From Streptomyces polyasparticus (lineage in GTDB: Bacteria; Actinomycetota; Actinomycetes; Streptomycetales; Streptomycetaceae), in NCBI RefSeq assembly GCF_014493765.1, contig NZ_JACTVJ010000013.1, forward strand, positions 248,001 to 312,000: DNA of 64,000 nucleotides. The letters run 5' to 3'. The translations under genes and the position numbers were made by a program. The stretch's first letter is position 1. Each line of letters starts with the position of its first letter. The notes beneath the pieces are model-generated. The model worked only from the letters and a program-made list of their open reading frames with translations. It was not told the DNA's origin and made no database searches. Shown one piece after another: positions 33,973-41,581 of this stretch.

Positions 33973-35340
33973 ATGAGCTCCGTCGGCTCACGCCCGCATC
34001 TCATATATCTCGCCATCGGCTTCCCGCCGGCCGCCAAGAGTTGCGCGTACCGCATGCGGGAGACCGCCAACCAGTTCTGCAACGAGGGCTGGGACGTCAC
34101 CGTCGTCACCATCGCCCGTGAGGCGTGGGAAGCGGACTACGGACTCGACCTCACCCTCCTGGAGGGCGTGGACCCGCGCATCCGCGTCATCGAACTGCCT
34201 CTGTTCCGCGAGGACCTGGAAACCGACATCCGGCTCTTCGACGAGGACCGCGCGCTCAGGCCCAACGCCTGGAACGCCGAACTCCGGCGCCGTCAGGTCG
34301 AGATCTTCCCCGAACCGTGTTTCGGCCCGTGGAAGGACGACCTCGAGGAAGCCGTTCTGCGGATTCACCGGGAGACCCCGGCCGACCTGCTGCTCACCAC
34401 GTGCACTCCGTATGTGAACCTGGCCCCCGCCTGGCGGCTGTGGCAAGAGGCCAAGGTGCCGTACGCCGTGGACTTCCGCGACGGCTGGTCCATCGACGTG
34501 GTCGACGGCGTGGAGGCCTTCGCCCGTGACTCCGCGGAGAGCCACTGGGAGCAGAAGGTCCTGGGACAGGCGCTGTGCCTGACGGTCGTCAACGACCCGA
34601 TCGCCGAGCACTACCGCGCCCGCTACCCCTCTCTGGCCGACCGTGTCCACGTGGTGCGCAACGGCTACGACAAGGACAGCGCTCCGGGCTATGTCGACAG
34701 CACCCACGCCGACGACGGCCTCGTATTCGGCTACCTCGGCACGGTCAACTTCACCGTGAAGCAGCTGCAGACCGTCCTGGACGCCTGGCGCGCGGCACGC
34801 GAGCAGGAGCCCCTCCTGAAGAACGCGCGCTTCGAGCTGCGTGGCCACATCGGCTCGGGCGCCAGCCGGGAGGCCAACAAGCACACTGAGATCCTCAAGC
34901 AGGCCGAGGTCGACGACGTGTTCTTCGGCGGCCCGGCGGCCAAGGCCGACATCGCGTCGCTCTATGCCGGCTGGGATGCGATGGTGCTGATCCTGATCGG
35001 CGGCAAGTACGTCACCTCCGGCAAGGTGTACGAGTACATGGCGACCGGACTTCCGATCGTCTCGGCACACGCCGTCGAACACGACGCCTCCAACGTGCTG
35101 CGGGACCACCCCCTGTGGACCGGAGCGGTCGGTCTCGACAGCAAGGCGCTTGCCGACTCCTTCATCCGGGCGGCTCACATGGCAGTGGAGACGACCGCCG
35201 AGGAGCACAAGGCCGCGGTGGCTCATGCCGACCAGTTCAGCCGCGAGAAGCTCATGGCCGCGGGCGTACGGATCATTCTCGAGGAGTACGCGACCCGATA
35301 CGCCGGAAAGTCCGCAGTCATCGAAGGATCGACCCCGTGA
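33973..35340 (+). CDS. GT4-type (GT-B fold) glycosyltransferase
   Basis: 455 residues. N-terminal acceptor domain starts LIYLAIGFPPAAKSCAYRM. Between the halves are VPYAVDFRDGW and RVHVVRNGYDKD. The C-terminal donor domain shows FGYLGTVNFTVKQL, VDDVFFGGPAAKADIASLY and SGKVYEYMATGLPIVSA, whose Glu is the nucleotide-sugar-binding residue of the E-x7-E type motif. Start ATG at 33973. It probably adds one sugar of the island's polymer on the cytoplasmic side. Translationally coupled by a 4-base overlap to the next gene. Confidence 0.85.
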   Translation: MSSVGSRPHLIYLAIGFPPAAKSCAYRMRETANQFCNEGWDVTVVTIAREAWEADYGLDLTLLEGVDPRIRVIELPLFREDLETDIRLFDEDRALRPNAWNAELRRRQVEIFPEPCFGPWKDDLEEAVLRIHRETPADLLLTTCTPYVNLAPAWRLWQEAKVPYAVDFRDGWSIDVVDGVEAFARDSAESHWEQKVLGQALCLTVVNDPIAEHYRARYPSLADRVHVVRNGYDKDSAPGYVDSTHADDGLVFGYLGTVNFTVKQLQTVLDAWRAAREQEPLLKNARFELRGHIGSGASREANKHTEILKQAEVDDVFFGGPAAKADIASLYAGWDAMVLILIGGKYVTSGKVYEYMATGLPIVSAHAVEHDASNVLRDHPLWTGAVGLDSKALADSFIRAAHMAVETTAEEHKAAVAHADQFSREKLMAAGVRIILEEYATRYAGKSAVIEGSTP

Positions 35341-37487
35341 CCGAAGTACTGATCATCGCTTCCAGCCGCCCCCAGTTCAGCGTTCTCGCCGACGCGATAT
35401 CCAAGTTCGAAGCCCTGGGCGCCCGCGTGCATCTTGCGGGCACCTTCCATTTGTCGGCTGTCTCCGAGCAGATGGACGGTCTCGGTCTGGACGCCGCCGC
35501 CGTGCACCAGCTGCCGCGTGGTCTGGGGCATCGCAATCAGGCGATACGCCGCCAGGCGGCCAAGGGGCCGCGCGGTCTCCAGGTGTGGCTGCAGGCTCAG
35601 CGCGACCCGTGGCTGCGGGCCCGGGCCCGCAGCGCCGATCTTCTGGTCGCCCTGGACCAGAACGCCGTGTACACGGTGTGGCGGCTGGCACAGCGCCACC
35701 CTGCGGCCGAGGCCAGGTTCGGCCTGGCACCGGCGCTGCGTGCGCTGCAGAAGATCCAGTCCCAGCCGGACGACGGCCGGACCGCCCGTCGCGAGAACAC
35801 CCTTCCGCCCCTGGGCGTGGTCGGCCGCGACATCCGCCGCGGAGTCACCTCCGTTCCCTCCCTCCTCATGCGTACGGCGACCTCACGCCGCGTGATGAGA
35901 ACCACCCTCGGGGCGCGCCTGTGGCGAACCGCGAGCACCGCTCCCGGTCTCCCGCCGGCCGCGCGTGCCGCCACGGCCCGTTATGTCGCCGAGGGCATGC
36001 AGCTGGCCGGCCGGAACGAGGGCGCATCACTGGCACTCAGGAACGCCGCTGCGAAGATCTCCGACCTCGCTCTGCGGGCGGAGCTTCTCGATGAGGCCGT
36101 GGCCCCCGCTCTCAAGCGGGGAAAGAGCCCTTCGGACATGGACCAGAGCGTCGCCGCGCATCTGGCGCACGCCGACGCCGCGTTCGCCGCGGGAGAGATC
36201 ACCGCGGCCAAGGACGCGCTGGGACGTGCCCTGCAGCTGCACTTCCATCGAGTGATCCACATCGACCAGCTGTCCTCCCCGCTGACCGAAGATCCCGAAA
36301 GCTACGTGGACCCGCTGTACCGGTCCACGGCGATGCAGGCGTTGTCCCGCCCCCGGGGCAGGAAGGTTCCCGCCGCCGACGCGCCCACCGACCGCCCCTT
36401 GCGGCTGCTGGTGACCGTGAGCGCCAACGACAACTTCCTCCACCACATCCGGGACCACTTCTCGAACCATCCCGGAGTGGAGCTCCGCTTCCTGGACCTG
36501 GCCGCCTCCAAGCCGCTGTCGCGGATCTCGTGGGCCGCTGCCCGGATTTTGGAAGACCGGCTGTCCGACGGCACCAGCCCCTACCAGGAGGAAGTCGAGC
36601 GGCTCATGCGGCCCCACCTCGACTGGGCGGACACCGTGCTGCTGGAGTGGGCCGTGGGTCCCGCCGCCATGCTCACCACCATTGATCCGGGCGACACCCG
36701 GGTCATGGTGCGGCTGCACAGCTACGAGGTCTTCACCCGCTGGCCGCACATGACCGACTACTCCCGTGTCGACGACCTCGTTTTCGTCGCCCCCCACGTA
36801 CGGGATCTCGCCACCTCGCTCCTCCCGCAGCTGCGTGGCGAGCAGGCGCCTCGCATCCACGTCGTGAACAACACCATCGACCTGCCCCACTTCGTCCGGC
36901 CCAAGTCGGCCGAGGCGCGCTTCAATCTGGGCCTGGTCGGCATCGGGCAGGTCCCCAAGGACCCGCTGTGGGCGGTGCGCGTACTGAAGTTGCTCCGGGA
37001 GCACGACGAGCGGTACCGCCTCCTGCTGGTGGGCGACGACATGGACCCCAGCAACAGCCAAGCGGCGCGCGCCTATCGGAAGGACTTCGAAAAGGAGGTC
37101 GCTCCGTTGGTGGAGGACGGTGCCGTGCTCCGGCTCGGGCACACGGATGACGTCGCTTCGAAGCTCACCGACATCGGCGTCATCCTCAGCGCCTCGGTAC
37201 GCGAGAGCTTCCACATCGCCGTCGTCGAAGGCGCGGCAAGTGGTGCCGTCCCGGTCGTACGGGACTGGCCGTACTACGCCGGCAAGCCCAACAGCGCTCG
37301 CACCATCTATCCGTCGGAGTGGGTCGTGAGCTCACCCGAAGAGGCTGTGCAGCGCATCCTGCGCACCACGGCCGACGAGACGACGTGGCTGAACGCCGGC
37401 AAGCTGGCGTCCGACCACGCCATGACCACCTGGGACTGGTCCGTGGTGCGCAAGGGCTACGAGGAGCTCTTCCTCGGCGAGGACTGA
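35337..37487 (+). CDS. large GT-B-like glycosyltransferase with unrecognised N-terminal half
   Basis: 716 residues, about twice the usual GT4 size. The first 360 residues (EVLIIASSRPQFSVLADAIS onward) include an Arg-rich stretch (LQVWLQAQRDPWLRARAR) and a helical Ala/Leu-rich region (AEGMQLAGRNEGASLALRNA) resembling no catalytic domain I know. The C-terminal half looks like a glycosyltransferase: LLVTVSANDNFLHHIRDHF, MVRLHSYEVFTRWP, HVVNNTIDLPHF, RLLLVGDDMDPSN and SASVRESFHIAVVEGAASG. The GTG at 35337 overlaps the previous stop (GTGA). Similar two-part proteins occur in wall polymer clusters. Donor and linkage are unknown. Confidence 0.75.
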   Translation: MTEVLIIASSRPQFSVLADAISKFEALGARVHLAGTFHLSAVSEQMDGLGLDAAAVHQLPRGLGHRNQAIRRQAAKGPRGLQVWLQAQRDPWLRARARSADLLVALDQNAVYTVWRLAQRHPAAEARFGLAPALRALQKIQSQPDDGRTARRENTLPPLGVVGRDIRRGVTSVPSLLMRTATSRRVMRTTLGARLWRTASTAPGLPPAARAATARYVAEGMQLAGRNEGASLALRNAAAKISDLALRAELLDEAVAPALKRGKSPSDMDQSVAAHLAHADAAFAAGEITAAKDALGRALQLHFHRVIHIDQLSSPLTEDPESYVDPLYRSTAMQALSRPRGRKVPAADAPTDRPLRLLVTVSANDNFLHHIRDHFSNHPGVELRFLDLAASKPLSRISWAAARILEDRLSDGTSPYQEEVERLMRPHLDWADTVLLEWAVGPAAMLTTIDPGDTRVMVRLHSYEVFTRWPHMTDYSRVDDLVFVAPHVRDLATSLLPQLRGEQAPRIHVVNNTIDLPHFVRPKSAEARFNLGLVGIGQVPKDPLWAVRVLKLLREHDERYRLLLVGDDMDPSNSQAARAYRKDFEKEVAPLVEDGAVLRLGHTDDVASKLTDIGVILSASVRESFHIAVVEGAASGAVPVVRDWPYYAGKPNSARTIYPSEWVVSSPEEAVQRILRTTADETTWLNAGKLASDHAMTTWDWSVVRKGYEELFLGED

Positions 37488-37498
37488 GCCTCCCGGCA

Positions 37499-37560
37499 CT
37501 CCCCGCACGACGACGGGCCCGCTCCACACCTTCGGAGCGGGCCCGTCGTCGTGCGGGGAG
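37499..37560. terminator. 27-bp perfect inverted repeat, bidirectional terminator
   Basis: 37499-37525 pairs exactly with 37534-37560 across an 8-base loop. It lies 12 bases after the plus-strand glycosyltransferase gene and 11 bases before the end of the convergent dehydrogenase gene, so it should stop both transcripts. It is the longest perfect hairpin in the window. Confidence 0.9.
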
Positions 37561-37571
37561 AGCGGCTCGGC

Positions 37572-38855
37572 TCAGCCGCCGATGACCACCCGGCGCACAC
37601 CTTCCCAGCGCGCCGGATCCGTCGTGCGGCGACCGTCCACGAGGACGCGTACGTCCGGCAGATCGGCCGCGGCGAGCTCGCGGTACTCCGCGTGGTCGGC
37701 CTGCAGGATCGCGGCGGTGACGGTCTCACCGGCGTGCGGCGGCAGCCCGTGGGCGGTCAGCTCGTCGGCGGTGTACATCGGGTCCGAGACGAACGGAACG
37801 GCACCGCGCTCCTTGAGCGCCTCGACCGTGCCGTACACACCGGAGAACGCGGTCTCCTTGACGCCGCCGCGGTAGGCCGCGCCGAGCACCAGGACGTTCA
37901 CCCCGGTCAGGTCGCCGTAGGCGGCCGCGAGGAGGTCCACCGCGTACGACGGCATCGCGGCGTTGGCCTCGCGCGCCGAGCGGACGACGGTCGCCTCCGG
38001 GTCGTTCCACAGGTACATCCGCGGGTAGATCGGGATGCAGTGGCCGCCGACGGCGATGCCGGGCTGGTGGATGTGGCTGTACGGCTGCGAGTTGCAGGCC
38101 TCGATGACCTTCTTGACGTCGATGCCGGTCTTGTCGGCGAAGCGCGCGAACTGGTTCGCCAGACCGATGTTGACGTCGCGGTAGGTCGTCTCGGCGAGCT
38201 TGGCCATCTCGGATGCCTCCGAAGTGCCCAGGTCCCAGACGCCGTTGGGGCGCGGCAGGTCCTCGCGTACGTCGAAGTCGAGCACCTGCTCGTAAAACGC
38301 GACGCCGCGCGCGGTGGACGCCTCGTCGATGCCGCCGACGAGCTTCGGGTAGCGGCGCAGGTCGGCGAAGACCCGCCCGGTCAGGACGCGTTCGGGGCTG
38401 AAGACCAGGTGGAAGTCCTCACCCGGGGTCAGACCGGAGCCCTCGGCGAGCATGGGGGCCCAGCGGTCGCGGGTGGTGCCGACCGGCAGCGTGGTCTCGT
38501 ACGAGACGAGGGTGCCGGGCTTGAGGCCGGCCGCGATCGCCTTGGTCGCGGCGTCCATCCAGCCGAAGTCCGGCACGCCCTCGGCGTCGACGAACAGCGG
38601 CACCACGACCACGACGGCGTCGGACTCGGCGACCGCCGCGGCCGTGTCCGTCGTGGCGGTGAGCAGACCCGCGCCGACGGTCTCCTTGAGCAGCCGGTCG
38701 AGGTCGAACTCGCCGGGGAAGGGCTCCGTGCCGGCGTTGACCAGCTCGACGACCTTCTCGTTGACGTCGGCGCCGATCACCCGGTGCCCCTTGGCGGCGA
38801 ACTGCACGGCGAGCGGCAGGCCGATCTTGCCGAGGGCGACTACGCAGATGTTCAT
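37572..38855 (-). CDS. UDP-N-acetyl-hexosamine 6-dehydrogenase (WbpA/WecC type)
   Basis: 427 residues. NAD-dependent four-electron oxidation of C6 of a UDP-sugar to the uronic acid. Rossmann start ICVVALGKIGLPLAVQFA; middle region LVSYETTLPVGTTRDRWAP and FSPERVLTGR; catalytic Cys in AVGGHCIPIYPRMYLW. The HCIP form marks UDP-HexNAc dehydrogenases, whereas UDP-glucose dehydrogenases usually have a different context (GGSCFPKD). The C-terminal domain carries LGAAYRGGVKETAFS. It starts the UDP-diacetamido-uronate pathway from UDP-GlcNAc. Last gene of a four-gene minus-strand operon; ATG at 38855. Confidence 0.88.
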   Translation of the reverse strand: MNICVVALGKIGLPLAVQFAAKGHRVIGADVNEKVVELVNAGTEPFPGEFDLDRLLKETVGAGLLTATTDTAAAVAESDAVVVVVPLFVDAEGVPDFGWMDAATKAIAAGLKPGTLVSYETTLPVGTTRDRWAPMLAEGSGLTPGEDFHLVFSPERVLTGRVFADLRRYPKLVGGIDEASTARGVAFYEQVLDFDVREDLPRPNGVWDLGTSEASEMAKLAETTYRDVNIGLANQFARFADKTGIDVKKVIEACNSQPYSHIHQPGIAVGGHCIPIYPRMYLWNDPEATVVRSAREANAAMPSYAVDLLAAAYGDLTGVNVLVLGAAYRGGVKETAFSGVYGTVEALKERGAVPFVSDPMYTADELTAHGLPPHAGETVTAAILQADHAEYRELAAADLPDVRVLVDGRRTTDPARWEGVRRVVIGG

Positions 38856-38864
38856 GAGTGCTGG

Positions 38865-40493
38865 TTACTTCCTCTTGGAACCGGTCGTTGAGCCGGTGAG
38901 CAGGGACCGCAGACGCGAGCCCAGCGACTTCTGGGGCGGGAACATCTGGCCGGTGGTGATCACCATGCGGCCCTTCTTGTTCACCGTGGCCGACACCCGG
39001 TAGGGGTCTTCGCTGCGCCAGCGCCGTGCCAGCGGCATGGGCTCGCCCTTGCCTCTGACAGGAATCTCGTACGTACGTCCGGCCAGGCGCAAATAGACCC
39101 GGACGCCTCGGGTGGCCTTGACGGGTGCGATCGGGATACGGGCGTGGACGACCGTTCCGTCCGCCTCGCTCTCGGTGCGGAACTCCCCCACGGCCACCGG
39201 AAGTTCACGGTCGGCAGGCACCACGAGTGCCCCGGGCTTGTCCGCGCTCGTGGGCATCGCGCCGTCCGCAAGGCGGATCACCACACCACCCGTGTCCCCC
39301 ACGACGGGAACGCGCACGGAGAGGCTGACCCAGAGGTCGTCGCCTTCCTGCTCCCAGTCGGAGGAGAGCAGCTTCGTGCCCTTGGCCAGCCGTCCCGGAA
39401 CCTTCTCCTCCATCAACTCGAAGGCCCGGTCCGGCAGGCCGAATCGCTCGTCGCGAAAGCCGGGGTAGGCCGCGTACGCCCTGTCGTCCTCCGCGAAGAA
39501 GGTGGGAGTGCCGCGGCGGGCCTCGGCCACGATGGCCTCGCCGAGCTCCTCCACCGCCCCGCCCTGAGCCAGGCAGATACGTGCGCGGCGCTTGACGTCG
39601 ATGGAGTCGCGCAGCGACTCGGTGAGATAGAGATCCGCGAGCTTGGCGATGCCCGTACACACTTCGCGCTGAGTGTCGGGGGCGAGAGCGGGGAAGTCGT
39701 CCTGGATCAGCTTGGCCAGTTCCCAGATGAAGTGGCGCTTGAGCACCGCGTCACGACGGGGTCCCGCCTCGATGAGGCCGGCCGTGAAGTGCATGATCTC
39801 GGCGGTGCAGTTGAGCCGTGCCAGATGGTCCGCGCGATACGTGATGTTGCTGGCGTCGCCCCGCTTCACCGCGTAGTAGCAGGTGTAACCGGCCACGACC
39901 GATATCTTGCGGGCCCGGACGCAGGCCTCGATGGTGAACGGCTGGTCACTCCCCACCGGCAGATGCTCGGGGAAGCGCAGCTTGTGCTTCTCCACCAGTT
40001 CGCGGCGGAACAGTTTGGTGTTGGCCAGGGCGAACGGCAGGTCGGAGTCGAAGAGGCTGATATCGGCGGCGTCGGCCTTGTACAGGTTCTGCCGGACATA
40101 ACGGCCGTTGGTGCCGACCATCTTGCCCGCGACGACATCCGAGCCGTTCTCGTCCGCGCAGGCGACCAGGCGCTCCAGCGCTTCCTCGCCGAGGTAGTCG
40201 TCCGAGCCGATGAAGTACACATACCGCCCGGTCGCGGCGTCGAGGGCTCGGTTGCTGGGCGCCGCCGGACCACCGGAGTTGGCCTGGTGGATCACCTTGA
40301 AGGTGTCCGGATACCGCTCGGCGAAGCGGTCCAGCTCCTTCCCGCTGTCATCGGTCGAGCCGTCGTCGACGGCCACGACCTCCAGACGGTCGAGTCCGAT
40401 GCTCTGCCCGACCAGCGAGTTCAGGCACTCGGTCAGGTAGGGCATGGTGTTGTAGACGGCGACGACCACCGTCACATCGGGAGTCGTTGTCAT
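38865..40493 (-). CDS. GT2 family glycosyltransferase with C-terminal beta domain
   Basis: 542 residues. GT-A domain: VTVVVAVYNTMPYLTECLNS, VVAVDDGSTDDSGKELD, ANSGGPAAPSNRALDAATG, YFIGSDDYLGEEALERLV and LPVGSDQPFTIEACVRARK. The C-terminal third (about 380-520) is beta-rich: WEQEGDDLWVSLSVRVPVVG, then GVRVYLRLAGRTYEIPVRG, with a basic tail (STTGSKRK). This two-module shape is shared with the GT2 at 27171-28766 and recalls TarS, where the C-terminal part oligomerises the enzyme. It sits between the dehydrogenase and oxidoreductase genes, so the diacetamido-uronic acid is a plausible donor (inference). GGAGAGG precedes the ATG. Confidence 0.87.
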   Translation of the reverse strand: MTTTPDVTVVVAVYNTMPYLTECLNSLVGQSIGLDRLEVVAVDDGSTDDSGKELDRFAERYPDTFKVIHQANSGGPAAPSNRALDAATGRYVYFIGSDDYLGEEALERLVACADENGSDVVAGKMVGTNGRYVRQNLYKADAADISLFDSDLPFALANTKLFRRELVEKHKLRFPEHLPVGSDQPFTIEACVRARKISVVAGYTCYYAVKRGDASNITYRADHLARLNCTAEIMHFTAGLIEAGPRRDAVLKRHFIWELAKLIQDDFPALAPDTQREVCTGIAKLADLYLTESLRDSIDVKRRARICLAQGGAVEELGEAIVAEARRGTPTFFAEDDRAYAAYPGFRDERFGLPDRAFELMEEKVPGRLAKGTKLLSSDWEQEGDDLWVSLSVRVPVVGDTGGVVIRLADGAMPTSADKPGALVVPADRELPVAVGEFRTESEADGTVVHARIPIAPVKATRGVRVYLRLAGRTYEIPVRGKGEPMPLARRWRSEDPYRVSATVNKKGRMVITTGQMFPPQKSLGSRLRSLLTGSTTGSKRK

Positions 40494-40556
40494 CTCGCCT
40501 CTCCAGTGGGTACCGAGGACATCCCGGCTTGCCCTTGCCGCCGCCCGGGTCCGGTC

Positions 40557-41579
40557 TCAGGCGCCATGGCCCGCGAACTCTCCAGCCCGGAGGTCCACCG
40601 AAAGGCCTGTCTCGGCGGATTCGAGTACCGCCGCCGCCACCTCGACCGTCCGCAGCCCCTGCTGCAACGTGCAGATGTCGGCGGGCTTGCCGAGCATCGC
40701 GTCCCGGAACAGCTCGTGCTCGACGAGCAGCGGCTCACGCTTGGGGATCGCGTAGCGGATCATGTCGCCCTCGGAGACCCCGCGGAATGCCTGCAGCGCC
40801 TCCCACTCGGTGGCGACGGCCGCGTTGGAGTGGAACGTCAGGTCGGCGGTGAGGGTGTCGGCGATGAACGTGCCGCGCTCGCCCGTGACCGAGGTGAAAC
40901 GCTCCTTGAGCGGGCTCAGCCAGTTCACCAGGTGGTTGACCATGGATCCGTCGGTGAGCCGGCCGACGGCGGAGACCATGTCCTCGTGCGGGCGGCCGCT
41001 CTTGTGGATCGTGTGCGCGGCGATCGAGGTGTACTTCTGACCGGTCACCCAGCCCGTCAGGTCGATGTCGTGGGTCGCGAGGTCCTTGACCACGCCGACG
41101 TCTGCGATGCGGTGCGGGAAGGGACCCTGGCGGCGCGTCACCACCTGGAAGATCTCGCCCAGTTCACCGGCCTCGAGGCGGGCGCGGAGGCTGCGCAGCG
41201 CCGGGTTGCAGCGCTCGATGTGGCCGACGCCGGCGACCAGACCGCGCGACTCGAAGGCCTCCACGAGCTTGCGGGCGCCCTCGACGGTGTCGGCGACCGG
41301 CTTCTCGATCAGCGCACCGACACCGGCCTCGGCGAGCTTGAGGCCGACTTCCTCGTGCAGGGCGGTGGGGCATGCCACCACCGCGTAATCGACGCCGAGG
41401 TCGATCAGTTCGTCGACGGTGGACAGGACGGGGACGCCCTGGGCCCAGCCGTTCTTGTCGCCCATCGGGTCGACCACGGCGACGAGCGTGACGTCCTCGA
41501 GACCGGCGAGGACACGCGCGTGGTGGCGTCCCATCGAGCCCAGGCCGATGAGGCCGGCGCGCAGTGTGGTGGTGCTCAT
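40557..41579 (-). CDS. Gfo/Idh/MocA family UDP-sugar 3-dehydrogenase (WbpB/WlbA type)
   Basis: 340 residues. NAD(P)-binding motif GLIGLGSMGRHHARVLAGLE at the N-terminus, the family-typical ALIEKPVADT (catalytic Lys-Pro loop), and HIERCNPALRSL in the substrate domain. Oxidises C3 of UDP-GlcNAc-uronate to the 3-keto sugar that the adjacent aminotransferase then aminates. The pair WbpB-WbpE works as a coupled couple in Pseudomonas, and here the genes are adjacent with near-overlapping stop and start. ATG at 41579. Confidence 0.85.
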   Translation of the reverse strand: MSTTTLRAGLIGLGSMGRHHARVLAGLEDVTLVAVVDPMGDKNGWAQGVPVLSTVDELIDLGVDYAVVACPTALHEEVGLKLAEAGVGALIEKPVADTVEGARKLVEAFESRGLVAGVGHIERCNPALRSLRARLEAGELGEIFQVVTRRQGPFPHRIADVGVVKDLATHDIDLTGWVTGQKYTSIAAHTIHKSGRPHEDMVSAVGRLTDGSMVNHLVNWLSPLKERFTSVTGERGTFIADTLTADLTFHSNAAVATEWEALQAFRGVSEGDMIRYAIPKREPLLVEHELFRDAMLGKPADICTLQQGLRTVEVAAAVLESAETGLSVDLRAGEFAGHGA

Positions 41580-41581
41580 GC

